Below, one piece after another: positions 22,187 through 34,182 of a DNA stretch of 64,000 nucleotides (position 1 is its first letter; each line of letters begins with the position of its first letter). Source of the DNA: Panicum virgatum (taxonomy: Eukaryota > Streptophyta > Magnoliopsida > Poales > Poaceae); the NCBI RefSeq assembly GCF_016808335.1, contig NC_053142.1, positions 46,410,198 to 46,474,197 of the forward strand. The letters are read 5' to 3'. The notes under the pieces were generated by a model. That model had not been told where the DNA came from and did not search any database. It worked only from the letters and a program-made list of their open reading frames with translations. A program made the translations under genes and the position numbers.

Positions 22187-22820
22187 GCGGACAAGCTGCA
22201 GACATACACAGGTCAGGTGGTGATGCTCGATGGGGTTTCCTTGTACTACTTGATGCTGCATGGCATGGCGTCCCCGAGACAGACAGGATCCGCGGACGGC
22301 CAGGGCTGTAGGCGCTCAACGCCGTAGGTTTTGGTTGTCTTTTTTTATGGTGGTCGTCCACAGGAATGGTCTTTCTGTACCTGTGTAGCTGTTTCTCTTT
22401 TTTTCCAAGAGAGTAACTGGTTTTTTCTACATGCAAAATCGGACAATCCTTTTTATTTTGTGGCGTGAAACCTGTACAGTCTATGATAATTCCAATTGTT
22501 AGTTGAAGAAATGCCAAAGGAAGCAGCCGTTGGTACAAAAACGATACCACGCACATATTAATTAGGGTTATTTACATTTCTCCCACTAGTCTAGCCACTC
22601 TCCTCAGTATTCCCCCTAGCTCACCCTCCTCCTCAGTTTTCCCCCTCCACCTCAAATTTGTGCTCAGATTTGCCATCACGGAAGACTTCCGTCCATCCTG
22701 CGGCCCGACAGGTGGGACCAAGGCGCGGGGCCCACACGTCAGCCCACCCAACCCTAGATCGCAGGCACCCAAACTAAATCGCAGGCACCCAATCCCATTT
22801 GGTCGATTCGAGGAGGCTCC

Positions 22821-22949
22821 GTCCCCGGCGGACCACTGCCGGCCTCCGCTCCCGCCGCCGCTCGTCCCCGGCGGACCGCTGCCGGCCTCCGCTCCCGCCG
22901 CCGCTCGTCCCCGGCGGACCGCTGCCGGCCTCCGCTCCCACCGCCGCAC
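22821..22949. repeat. 43-bp tandem repeat x3 in MULE left arm
   Basis: Units 22821-22863, 22864-22906 and 22907-22949 each begin GTCCCCGGCGGACC and contain GCCGGCCTCCGCTCCC. The same CCGGCCTCCGCTCCCGCCGCC phrase, inverted, recurs in the right arm, so these are paired subterminal repeats, perhaps transposase-binding arrays. Confidence 0.9.
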
Positions 22950-23057
22950 TGCACCGTCCCCGCGCGCTCCTCCCTGACCGACCGTGGCCGGCCTCCGTTG
23001 CCGCCGCCGCTCGGCCACGGCCGACAGCTCAAGCGCGGGCCTGCTGCAGCTCCCTGA

Positions 23058-25824
23058 TGTAGGGTCGAGATGGCGGACTAGAGGGGGGGTGAATAGTCCT
23101 TTCTAAAACTAATTGCGCCGGCTAACCGAAACTTATGCGGAATTGAAACTATTCGCTTAGCCAAGACTTCACCCCTCTAACTAGAACTCTAAGGCACCTC
23201 CAAAAAGATCCTACACAAAGCAAATGGAGTGCCAAGCTAGTAAGAGCTCTCCTAACAATTCTAATGCCAAGTCATACAAGCCTAACCACTAGTACTTCAC
23301 AAACCGGGGAGCTCCTACACAATTCTAATGAGCAAAAGCACAAAGCCAAACCTAAGCTCACTAGATGCTCAAGGACAAGGATACACAATCCAAATCCAAG
23401 AGCCCAACTTGCTTAGCTACACAATCTAAGCAAGAGCAACTAATTAAGCTACACAAGTTAACTAGTTACACTAGGATCTCTACTTCTAGCTACACAAGCA
23501 AGAAGATGATTAGCAAGCTACACAAGCTAACTAATCACTAGAGAGCAACTACACAAGCACAAGATATATATGAATGTAAATACAATACTTGTGATTTGGA
23601 GAATGAAAACCACCGAGAAGAGTAGACAAAGTTGACACGGTGATTTTTATCCCGAGGTTCACTTGATTGCCACCAAGCTAATCCCCGTTGAGACAAGCTC
23701 CAAGGTTGCCGCCGATCCTCTTGCTAGTGGTGACTCTCAAGTCACACTCTCCCACGTGGAGTGCTCACACCGAGCTCTAGCACATGATCCGGCCGAACCA
23801 CTTGTTGCTCTTCACGTCTCGCTCAACTAGAGTTGCTCTTCGCGGCTCCCGCGGGGTGAGCACAATACCCCTCACAATCTCTTCTCCGGAGCACCGCACA
23901 ATCTTCTTGCGGGCTTCAACGGAGCCTCTTGCCACCAAGCCGTCTAGGAGGTGGCAACCTCCAAGAGTAACAAGCACACCGGCTTGCAACACGATCACCT
24001 AGTGCCACTCGATGCAATCTCTCAAAGCAATCGCACTAGAATCGCTCTCTCACTCGATCGGATGATTACTATCAAGTTAGAGTGAGTAGAGGGCTCTCAA
24101 GCACTCTCACACATGGACACCAAGTCCCCAAGGTGCTAAGCCTCCACAAATGGCCGGCCACACCCTCTATTTATAGAGGGAGGCCCCAAACTAGCCGTTA
24201 CACTCAAATCCCGTCAAAACTGAGTTTTCGCGGACTGTCCGCCTCACAAAAACCGGACCGTCCGCCATTCAAAACCAACGGCTAGAACTGCAATGATTAT
24301 GTGTCAGAGTCGACCGTTAGAGCCCCGGGCGGACTGTCCGCGCCCATGGGGCGGACTGTCCGCGGTTCAAAACTTCGAACCAACCAATTTGCAAACGTCT
24401 CTGACTAAATCTAGAAGTTACCGGCGGACTGTCCGCTCCCCAGGGGCGGACTGTCCGCAGTTCAAAAGGTGAGCACACACAGAACCCGCAGTGTTTCTGT
24501 CCCAGAATTTTCAGTAGGAGGCGGACCGTCCGCCCCCAAGGACCGGACGGTCCGCAGTTCATTTTGGACACCCAAGACAGAACTACCAAGTTTCTGCGCC
24601 CGTTTCAGGTTTTAAAGGCGGACCGTCCGCCCCCATGGACCGGACGGTCCGCAGGTCATTTTGGACCACCCACAGAGCCAAAAACGGTTCTGTTCGAGCT
24701 CAACCGAGATAACGGCGGACCGTCCGCCCCTCAAGGGCGGACCGTCCGCAGGTCTAGCGCGGACCGTCCGCAGGTCTACTATCCAGCGGAAATGTACCTC
24801 GGTAAAACGGCCATAACTCTTAGCTCCGATGTCCAAATTAGGTGATCTTGGACTCTATGGAAAGCTAATTCAGAGGGCTACACAACCCAACTAAATACTT
24901 GATCCAAAACACAATGGATCAAAGTAGTATTCCACTCCAAGAGACCACCTAATTTCCGGAGAAAACCAAAAAACCTTTCTTGCTTCCCAAAGTTGATCAA
25001 CATCAACTCCAACTCTTTTTCCTTTGCAAATGTGCCAACACCACTACGTGAACAACACCATGTGCATGTGTGTTAGCATTTCACAATCATTTTCAAAGGA
25101 TTTTCACTTGATCTCACCACGCCACTCGATCCTAGCAACATCGCAATGTTAGATCGCTCAAGTGGCACTAGATGACCGATATGCAAACAAGTTTGCCCCT
25201 CTTGATAGTACGGCCATCTATCCTAAATCCGGTCATGCACTTCTCTACACAACCTTTGACCGGTGAAATGAAATGCCCTACAAGTCATACCTTTGCCTTG
25301 CGCATTCCATTTCATCTTCCCAAATGTTGATGCCACACAAGCACCAAACTCCATCAAGCCTTTTGATCATCATCATGAGTCAACACTTGGCTTGATCTTT
25401 CTTAAATGATATGATTCACTCCATATCATCACATGACCTCTTTGGTCCATCGATCTTGACCTTGCTCGCTCTTCACCGTTGCCTCGGTCCATCGGCGCCA
25501 AATCTTGCCCAAGCTTCACCGCCTTGCGGTCCCTTGCTTCAAAGCCTTGACTTGCCCTTCTCCATTGCAACCGGTCCATCAAGCCAAGCCTTGTCTTGGT
25601 CTTCTCCACTTTGGTCACATGACTCCATGTCATGTCTCATATGCAATGAGCTCCTCGATCATACTATATGAGCATAGCATCAACCCTTAGCCATTTCTCC
25701 TCCATGGCACATGTTGCTCATACTAGTGTCTTTGTGTGGACTAATCTCCTGTGTATCTCAACATAAACACTTATTAGTCCACCTAAGTTGTCACTCAATT
25801 ACCAAAACCAAACAAGGGCTTTCA
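23058..25824 (+). mobile_element. Solo LTR nested in the MULE, 2.77 kb
   Basis: Starts TGTAGGGTCGAG, ends GGGCTTTCA, and is flanked by a perfect 5-bp duplication CCTGA (23053-23057 and 25825-25829). There is no internal retroelement sequence, so it is a solo LTR left by recombination. The head CTAGAGGGGGGGTGAATAG is of the type seen in SIRE/Maximus copia LTRs and in the other long LTRs of this window, which sets the plus orientation. It interrupts the GC-rich left arm of the MULE and is therefore younger than it. Confidence 0.93.
24229..24771. repeat. Array of 13 CGGAC-N-GTCCG dyads
   Basis: Thirteen sites of the form CGGAC-(C/T/G)-GTCCG, most flanked by G/C to give GCGGACNGTCCGC. From about 24330 they come in pairs about 20 bp apart, the pairs recurring every ~95-98 bp (about 24332, 24427, 24522, 24618 and 24716), with a final single site. 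This is a ~96-bp tandem repeat in which the dyads are kept while the spacers have diverged. Confidence 0.92.
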
Positions 25825-26201
25825 CCTGACCGACCGCGGCCGGCCTCCGCTCCCGCCGCCGCTCGGCCGGGTCCCCGCGCGCCGCACGCCTGCAGCTGGT
25901 CGGCCCCGAGCGCCCGCCGCCGGCCTCCGCTCCCGCCGCCGCTCGGCCCCATCCTCGCGCGTGCAGCTCAAGCGCGGGGCTGCAGCAGCACGAGCGCGGT
26001 CTAGCTTGGGCTCGACTCGGCCTCGACCGGCCGCCGTGCTTCCTCTGCTCGAGCACGGGCTGGAGCGCAGGCGCCGTTTGAGCTCTGCCGGAGCGCGTCC
26101 AGGAGCCCAGGCTGCCGTCCCCGCGGTCTGCTGCGCGCTCGCCGTCCCCGCCGGCCTGTTGCGCGCTCGCCGTCCCCGCCGGCCTCACTGCTTCAGGGAG
26201 C

Positions 26202-26810
26202 ATGTCGCGTGCGAGCAGCTCATCCGAGGGAGTACATGGCTGGCCCAATTACGGCCCTGTGCCGCTCACCCGCTGCCCTGATTGCTCCCGCTTGGAGCCG
26301 CTCGTGCGGCTTAGAACAAAAAAAAACAGAGAACGGAAACTATGGTCGGGATTTCGTGAAGTGCGAAAGCAAGGCACAACCAGGGAAGGTTTGTGCTCGT
26401 TTTGTCGATTTTGGTTTACCATTCATTTCTTTTTGTCGATTTCATGTGATTTTAGCTTAATTGATGTTATTTTGCTGGATTAGATCATTAAGAAATGCAA
26501 CTTTTTTATGTGGCTCGACGAGTACATTGAATCGTTGCGCTTGAATGGTATGATGAAAGAGGCACGGACCAATTTTGGGGAAGAACAAGCTGCTGCACAA
26601 CTGATGGTGTCCAATTTTGGAGAAGAAGGTGATGCAAGTAGAGCTGATTTGTCCATTCTTGCCGTTGAATTGAAGAAGATGAATGGCAATCTCAACAGAA
26701 TTATTGAATTGAAAAAAGAAGAAGTGTTGCATGTATACATTTTGGCGGCATTTTGTGCTTTTATGATTTTTATCGGCTTGATTTTTGTTATGATGAACTA
26801 TGGATGTTAG
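26202..26810 (+). pseudogene. MULE-borne GRF zinc-finger/transmembrane ORF, frameshifted
   Basis: Exon 1 (26202-26388) begins MSRASSSSEG and carries YGPVPLTRCPDCSRLEPLVR, the first cysteine pair of a GRF-type zinc finger. The rest (NGNYGRDFVKCESKAQPGK) lies in another frame after an A9 run near 26319-26327, so a one-base slip separates the two halves. Exon 2 starts after TTAG at 26484 (IIKKCNFFMWLDEYIESLR), completing the finger. It then has a coiled-coil-like stretch (LSILAVELKKMNGNLNRIIE) and a C-terminal hydrophobic segment (YILAAFCAFMIFIGLIFVMM) that looks membrane-spanning. GRF-finger ORFs with this plan occur in grass MULE-like elements; their role is not established. The frame break could also be a homopolymer sequencing error. 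Confidence 0.72.
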
Positions 26811-28746
26811 CACTAGAATTGTAGGTCAAAATTGTAATCACTATGTATTCTCCAAAATTGTAGCTATATAAAGGAGACTTTGCTGGTATGGCTGTTGCTG
26901 CAGCATTATATTATCTAATTGTCCATAATCTTGTAAACAACATGAGTCTTGAAGTGTATAGTTCTGTTGATGGTTGGGAACTTGTGATGATGTGGTCTCG
27001 TGAAGAATTGTGAAGACTGCCATCTATAACATGGCATCTGAAACCAATCCTTGGCATAGTTTTGGATCTTGATGAAGCTAATTTTGACACCTTTTTCCCT
27101 GTTATGTCAACTGCCATCTTTATACTTGCTTGACACAGACTTTTGTCATGCCTTTCCATATTCCATGACCATCCTTGTATTTCCTATTGGCAAAGCATTG
27201 GTGATGTTTCTGTCTAATCTAGCTGGTAGGAAAGCCTAATAGTTGCTTGTTGATTATGTGCGCATAACAAACATTTTTACCACATTACTGTAACCTTTTG
27301 TGTACTGCTTACATGATACATGATATATCAACCCGGGTAGAACTCATGAAGTCATGATACATGGTAGACCATCGATACGGAATCTGGGAGTTAAAACATA
27401 CTGGGTTGATGTTTGCGTGCAGTAAGTAGCTCCATTCCACCCCTGATTTTGGTTGTGGCATAGAGTTAGTACGTAGCTCCATTCCACCCCTTGCCGCTGC
27501 GATAATAGTGAAGCCAAAAAAAGGGCCAAAAAGGCCTCTTTTTTTGAGGCATGGGGGGCTCGAACCTACCCCCTCTCGAGACAGGGATGGACAAGGTTGC
27601 TGGCACTGGCCACTAAGGCACGTAACAGACTTTGTGCAAGGATGGCGCAATAAGTTATATGATCTATGCTACCATGTAAATCCTACGAAAATTGAAAAAA
27701 GTAGCTAATTTGAACTATAGGTACCTCAACCAAAGTTCAAAAAAACCACCAAAAATTATATTTTGATACTAAAATAGAAATTTACATCATATACAAAATA
27801 AATTTCCAAAAATCAACTATTTTAGGTACTATATTTTGAACTTGTATTTGGAAGCCATTTTAAAAAAAATTAACAATATGAAAATGTGGTCCGAAAATTC
27901 TGAAACTTGGCATGGCGACATAGTATCATAGTAAAAGCATGACAAAAAAGTTTCACATGATTTTACGATATTTTGTGTTAAAGTGTTCACAAATTGAATA
28001 CATCTTGTATATCTTTCAGACATATTCAACTACAACTCCCTATTTTGCACTATATAGGTTACGTTTTTTATTATTTTCATTTGAAATTTGGTACACACAT
28101 TCATATAGGGTATTTATTCATTTAGGATCTAGAAATATAATTTTCTTACACAATAACCAATTTCTATCAATTAAATGAATTATGAAATACTTAATAATAG
28201 AAATTTGGCACTTTGGGCCGAGTGGACCTACGAGGCCCAGTTGCCGTTGCTGGATCGTCCGCATTAGCTGGGCTAACACTGGAAAATGCTCCTTGGTGAC
28301 TTGCTAGCGTGTGGAAAATGCTAATAACCAGCGCTCATAGATCTTGGTCTGTCTTTTACACCCATTATCAAACTAAAGACACATTATCAAACCTTTTTCC
28401 TTTTCTTTTCTGCAAACCTATGTTACATCAATTCTTCCTCAAAATGCTTGCGAAGAAAGAACTGACGCCAGGCAACCAATCTGTTGCGTCATCAAGACAA
28501 GCTAGCCATCATGTTTCAGCTACAACCATCTTCCACCACAGAGGAGATTCAGCAAAATGGCCAAAATAGACAAGCATGAAAAAAAGTAGTGATCCTGCAT
28601 CAGTATGTTCACATAATCCCAAGCACAAATTATTACAAGTCCTAGGCTCAAAATATGCATACATAATGTTGCACCACAAATAGTTCAACCACACAGAAAT
28701 ATTACAATTAGTTCTAGGTTCAACCACACATAGAAATATGGAAATA
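26811..28746. other. MULE interior, no gene supported
   Basis: AT-rich spacer between the two convergent MULE genes. The phrase GTAGCTCCATTCCACCCC is repeated at about 27425 and 27474. 27540-27600 contains GGGGGCTCGAACCTACCCCC, faintly B-box-like, but no tRNA or SINE can be completed around it. Confidence 0.5.
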
Positions 28747-31561
28747 TTACAAATCCAGAATCTGCCTCATCTTCTTTGATCGGACAGGACGCTTGCTTTT
28801 CCCGTCTTCAGCTGGGCGTACCACCTCTTTTCCCCTCTTCCTTTTCCTGTAGAACAAATAAATGACCAATAAAAATGAATTATTCATTCATGATAGTAGT
28901 GCAACAAGCGCACAGCAAATAAATGAACAATACCTCTGTTGTGACACAAGAGTGGAGGGCTCAGCTAGTGGCACTATAGCAATAGTGTCTTCTCCTTTCT
29001 TCTTTTTCCTCCGCTTAGGTGCATTCTTTTTCCTGTCCAACAAATCAAATTATTATTGATTCACGACAGTTAAATATTACAAAATAAACAAACCTACAAT
29101 ACCTGGAGGGCTCTACTGCATTTTCTGGCTCTACTGCATTTGCTGCACCCCAATGCTGATCTTCTCCAAAAGATGGATCAACTGCATTTTTACATTTGCT
29201 AGCAAAATGTCCTAATTCTCCACATCTTCCACATTTTCGCTTCCTAGGGCCAAGTCCAGTGCCCTCTGCACTTGATCTTATTCTAGTCTTCTTTGGCCTT
29301 CCTGGTGCTCTTGTCTGCAATGGAGCGTGGAGAATGAATCCTGGATCAATGATGTCCCACTGATACTGTGACTCAATAGAAGGAACATTCTCAGCATATG
29401 TTGCATTAAACTTGGTGACAGAATAATACTCATCCACATATTGGTCGATTTCAGCAGCCGGACAACGCAATGAAGTTATGAAGAACAGGGCATGGATGCA
29501 CGGCAACCCAGAAATTTGCCATTGCCTACAACTACATGTCTTCTTTTCTAAGTTTACTGGGTACCTCCATTCCCTATTTTCCTTGTCCTTGGCTGTCACC
29601 TCTGCCTCAAATGGCGCGCGCCTTATCATTGTCATCTTCAAACCTCTAGTTTTTGCAAGTAATTTCTTCATCACAGATGGAATTATTTTATGGCCAACAA
29701 ACTTTGCCGCTGCAATTCTCTGACGCAATTCAAACTTTTCCATAATCATCTGCCTAATCTTGTCCAACATTTCCACCAAATGAAGCCCCTTGATTTTTCT
29801 AACCTTTGCATTGAAACACTCGGCAAGATTATTGTTTACATAGTCGACCTTGCATACTTCATTGAATTTGCTTCTTGCCCATAACTTTGTATGACCCTTT
29901 TCGAACCAGTCCTTCACCTTTGGATGATTTGCTGCGTGCAATTGCCTCAAGTGATAATTATGCTTCTTGAGGCTGCATGTCAATGATGCAGGCCATAGGT
30001 TGTCATCATATATCTTGCCTTTAAAGATCTTGCTAAAATTTGCAGCTAGGTGACGCATGCATTCTCTATGCTCCACTCCAGGGAACACCTTCTCTACTGC
30101 AGTTTCTAAACCCTTGCAAGCATCTGTGTGTATAACCAGTCCCTGTGGAAACCCAATAACCTGACGTAGATTCTCAAGAAACCATTTCCAGCTCTCTTCT
30201 GATTCAATCTCTAGCACACCATAAGCTACTGGAAAAAGCCAGTTGTGTGCATCAATTGCACAAGCAGCTACTAACTGCCCTCTAAACCTTCCATTCAATG
30301 CAGTTGCATCCACTGCCAAATATGGTCTGCAACCATCTAAAAAGCCCTTCCAGCATGCCTTAAATGAAACAAAAGCCCTTCTAAAACATTTCTTCTCCAT
30401 CATCTTCTTTCTCATTTTGTACGTCACCGTGTGCTTGTCAACCTCTACAACACTTCCTGGACATGCCTTCTCCACTTCAGCTTTGAATGTGTAAATCAAC
30501 TTAAAACTATCCTTCCACGGACCATAAATCTTATCAAGAGCCATTTCCTTACCATAAAACACTCTCATGTAAGGCACATTCATTCTAAATTTCTCATGTA
30601 TCTTCTTTATCAATGCAGTTGGACCAATACATGGGTTATCTCTCACCCAATCCGCCATAACTTCAGCGCACCACCTGCTCTTAGCTAGCTTCAATGTCTC
30701 TTTTCTTTCCGTACTTGGACAAGTGTGAGGCCAACGGTTCACTTTGACTTGAACAAGTGTGCTATTTCTCATCAAAGAAGCATGCATCCTCCATCTACAC
30801 CTCTCGTATGTGCAATGCACTCTCAACCTGCTTGGCTCACTCTTGTCAATTTCAAAGTCAAATTCACCCTTAATGCAATAAGTAGCAAGTGCATTCCGAC
30901 AATCAACCATCGATGGAAATATGGCGCCTTCTTCTAGGGATGGATTGTCCCTATCATATTCAATGACCGGTCTGTCCTCATCATCTTCGTGCCCATACAT
31001 CCCCATGTCATTGTTCTCCTCCTCTTCTTCGTCAGTGTCATCAAATTGTGCAGGCCTGTTACCTAGTGCCAACATTGGACAGCTTTGAACCAAGTCTGGA
31101 TACAACCTCTCATCCTCATTATCATATAAAATAATTTCATCATGTTCATCATCATCCAGTGCTAAAATTTGACGGCTTTTGTTGCTACATGGTTGAGAGC
31201 ATATTGCCTGATTTGAAGTCTCTGGACACTCAGAAGTAGCCCTTGCTCTAATAACCACATCATTTTGAACAATAACAGACCTTTCCTCAATATACTTAGC
31301 AAACATCAGAGATAAATCTACGTCATTGGCAACTTTCACAAATATATTCTCATCCTTGTCAGAGTAGCTGAATTGCACAGCATCATCCACATTCCAAGCA
31401 TGTCGATCACATATAGCCTTGCTAAATTGCTTGAAAGTCCAAGTAATATCTGCAGCTATGTGAAAATCAAAGCCACCAACATATACTTGCTTACCACTGT
31501 CATCCAATTTTCTGCTAGTTTCCCTTCTAACATTCAGCACAAAAGAAGTATTCGAATCCAT
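28747..31561 (-). CDS. MuDR-type MULE transposase
   Basis: Three exons (31561-29103, 29032-28934 and 28846-28747) splice in phase to an 885-residue protein. In order: an N-terminal PB1-like region (~res 25-105); acidic linkers (DTDEEEEENND); a MuDR-type zinc-binding DNA-binding domain (~200-275, with HCTYERCRW and WPHTC); the MULE RNase H-like domain (~410-510, LAVDATALNGRFRGQLVAA, then VIHTDACKGLETA, then HRECMRHLAANF) with the first two catalytic Asp in place; a SWIM finger (CSCRQWQISGLPCIHALFF, ~700); a CCHC knuckle (CGRCGELGHFASKC, ~780); and a lysine/arginine-rich tail from exons 2 and 3 (KRRKKKKG, KRKRGK) likely to act as a nuclear signal. No stops or frameshifts were seen. Start is the ATG giving MDSNTSFVLNVRRE. 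It should move this element and related non-autonomous copies. Confidence 0.96.
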
Positions 31562-32089
31562 CCTAATTTACAGGAAAATTAACATAATCAATCCTCAAAT
31601 CTATAGTAGTGAAATTGGAAAGGTAGGAAGAGCTTACTACTACCTCACACCAAGCAGAGGCAGCTCTGGTGCTCCTGTCAAATAGGATGGTCGGCACCGG
31701 GGCTCTGGTTCTCCGAGAGAACAGGCGGGTCGGCAGCAGGGGAGCCCGCGGTAGAGTAGAGCTCGCGCGGCAGCGCTCGAGCCGCCCGCGCTCGAGCAGA
31801 GCAAGCGCGGCGGCCGGTCGAGGCCGAGCCGAGCCCGCGCTCGTGCTGCAGCAGGCCCGCGCTCGAGCGACCGCAGGCAAGCGCTCGAGCTGCAGGCGCG
31901 CGGGGACGGGACGACGCCGAGCAGTCCGCGGGGATGGCGACCGCGCGCGACCGCGCGGGGACGGGGACGGCTGCCGCCTGCTCGACCCGCTCGAGCTACA
32001 GCAGGCCCGCGGGCGCTCGAGCTGCAGCTGCCCGAGCAAGGCCGGCGCTCGAGCGGCCGCAGGCCAGCGGGCGCTCGGGCCCGAGCTGC

Positions 32090-32425
32090 TGCAGGCGCGC
32101 GGGGACGGGGCCGAGCGGCGGCGGGAGCGGAGGCCGGCGGCGGGCGCTCGAGCTGCAGCAGGGAAAGGGGCCGAGCGAGGCCAGCGGACGCTCGGGGCCG
32201 AGCTGCTGCAGGCGCGCGGGGACGGGGGCCGAGCGGCGGCGGGAGCGGAGGCCGGCGGCGGGCGCTCGGGGCCGACCAGCTGCAGGCGCGCGCCGCGCGG
32301 GGACCGGGCCGGGGGGCGGCGGGAGCGGAGGCCGGCTGCGGTCGGTCAGGGACCTGATGCAGGCGCGCGGGACGGTGCAGTGCGGCGGCGGGAGCGGAGG
32401 CCGGCGGCGGGAGGCCGGGGCCGAG
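32090..32425. repeat. GC-rich subterminal repeats in MULE right arm
   Basis: CGGCGGCGGGAGCGGAGGCC occurs four times (about 32113, 32233, 32317 and 32383), often followed by GGCGGCGGGCGCTCG. It is the inverse of the left-arm repeat phrase. Long open frames here (up to 278 codons at 31669-32505) are by-products of the GC-rich repeats. Confidence 0.85.
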
Positions 32426-32724
32426 CGGCGCGCTCGGTTGGATACTTGGATTGGGGAATTTCTGCTAGGTTGGTGCCGCGATTTAGGGTTGGGGGGCACT
32501 GCTGATGTGTGGGCCCCACGCTTTGGTCCCACCTGTCGGGGCGCAGTGACGGATGGGATGCTGGGTCCCGCCTGTCAGGGTGAAGGAGGGACGGAAACCT
32601 TCCGTGATGGCAATTCTGAGGAGAAATTTTAGGTGGAGGGGGAAAACTGAGGAGGGTGAGCTAGGGGGAATACTGAGGAGAGTGGCTAGACTAGTGGGAG
32701 AAATGTAAATAACCCTATTAATTA

Positions 32725-33927
32725 AGGTCTCGACATATTTAAGATTTAGCATTGCATGGACATAGCCTTCTTTTTTGTTTGGTTGGAGAGCAAGCTGGGA
32801 TAAAAAAAGTAGGATGGGATGATTCCATCCCGCCACATCCCATGAACCAAACACTACCTAATTAATGATTTAAAGGCTAGCTTAGTAAAAAATCAAAAGT
32901 ACTCCAAATACACACCTATTTTTTTTGTTGAGTACCAAATTTGTTGTTCAAAACTTAATTTCATATTTACAGTGGTACTACCAACCATTCTTATATCTTT
33001 TTTTCTGAAGCATGAGAAGGATACAACTGAATTTTCTGCAGAACAAGTAGTCTGAGGGTAACTAGCTTCTTAATGCAAGTATCAAATCCGTGTAAAATTT
33101 CTCGTGCATCGTCCCAGCTCGTGCTCCAGCATCTGTACGACTGTACCTCCGCCATGCTCCCGGCGCAGCTGCTGCAGCCGGCTTGTCCGCAGCGCCTCTT
33201 TCCTTTGCAGCTCGTCGACCATGCCTCCCAGACCCGCCGGCTCTGCCGCCGCCGCCGCCACGGCGAGGCCGGCGAGGCTGCGCGCCGCGTCCAGGGAGAG
33301 AGGCAGAGGAGGAGGCGAAGCGGAAGAAAGATGCTGAACCATCCCAGGGTGAAGCGAGTTTCACACCGGCCTTTTGCGAAGCTTGCAGTATCATTAATGG
33401 CGGCTGTACGTGGGGCGGGAGCACGGCTCGCGCTGAGCTGAAAGGACCAGACGTACAAGATCGCCGGAGCCTGGGTTTTGTGTTGTGGACGGTTGTCTTT
33501 TCTGCGCCGTCCGTTCATGGAGATCAGCGGCCGATCGAGGGGACCGGACGGTGCGGTGCAGGTGCTAGCAGCGCAGCAGCAGGTTGCCATCCGTATCTTT
33601 GATCAGGATAAGTTGTTCCCCTTATCATCTCGATCTCTGACGATGTCAGCATCGGTGAGGAATTGATGAGAATTTGCAGTAGCGGTGCATTTTACGCATC
33701 TCTAAGTCAACCATCCATCCTGCTCTGGTACCCGTCGTCAATTGGGCTCCTCGGTCATCCATGTCGCCGCCTGCCACCCGCTCGCCGGCCGCCGCGCACA
33801 TAGAAAAATTATACAAACTTCTACGTGACTTGTTCACATCGAACGAGGGGCGCCGCCCACGTTTCTTCTTGCACACGGACATCTATCCCGGCCAGAAGGG
33901 CGTCGTTTTCAGTACATTTATTAAGTA
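32725..33927. other. Spacer with unrecognised GC-rich ORFs
   Basis: Between the MULE and a MITE. A minus-strand frame at 33082-33342 (with MVDELQRKEALRTSRLQQLRR) looks protein-like and seems to continue in another frame toward 33010 (DDAREILHGFDTCIKKLVTL), so it may be a frameshifted gene fragment. I do not recognise the family. Nothing else is supported. Confidence 0.35.
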
Positions 33928-34159
33928 CTCTCTCCGATTCTAATTATAGTTCATTTGACTTTTTTATCCTAAATTTAATCACTAATTTTATTCAAAAATT
34001 TATATAAAACGTCATTTTTTTATTGTGGCTTGCTTTATCAATACAAATTCTTCAAAAATAACTTAAATTTGACTATGTTTGTACAATTTTTTGGAATAAA
34101 ATGAATGGTCAAACTTGTGGTTAAAAAGTCAAATGAAGTATAATTTGAAACGGAGAGAG
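33928..34159. mobile_element. Stowaway MITE, 232 bp
   Basis: Termini CTCTCTCCGATTCTAATTAT and (inverse) CTCTCTCCGTTTCAAATTAT, with TA on both sides (33926-33927 and 34160-34161). Non-coding. AGTTCATTTGACTTTTT and its inverse continue the inverted repeat inward. Confidence 0.92.
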
Positions 34160-34182
34160 TACCTTGTTGTACTAAATTACTA

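Larger units (their letters stand above)
22565..32715 (-). mobile_element. Autonomous-looking Mutator-like element (MULE), 10.15 kb
   Basis: A perfect 9-bp target duplication TATTAATTA (22556-22564 and 32716-32724) flanks inverted termini beginning GGGTTATTTACATTTCTCCC. The inverted repeats stay alignable for about 200-250 bp and then pass into GC-rich subterminal arrays on both sides. Inside are a spliced transposase gene (minus, 28747-31561) and a GRF-finger ORF (plus, 26202-26810), which converge toward one another. A solo LTR (23058-25824) was inserted later into the left arm; without it the MULE is about 7.4 kb. Intact transposase, near-identical termini and a perfect duplication suggest fairly recent insertion. 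It lies between zinc-ribbon copies 1 and 2. Confidence 0.96.

Noticed and set aside
27540..27620. tRNA-like or SINE-like segment with GGGGGCTCGAACCTACC
   Set aside because: No A box, acceptor stem or target duplication could be built around the B-box-like phrase.
31669..32632. Long plus-strand ORFs in the MULE right arm
   Set aside because: Products of the GC-rich subterminal repeats; no protein family.
33082..33590. Possible minus-strand gene (MVDELQRKEAL...)
   Set aside because: Protein-like but split between frames and not recognised; kept only as a note in the spacer entry.
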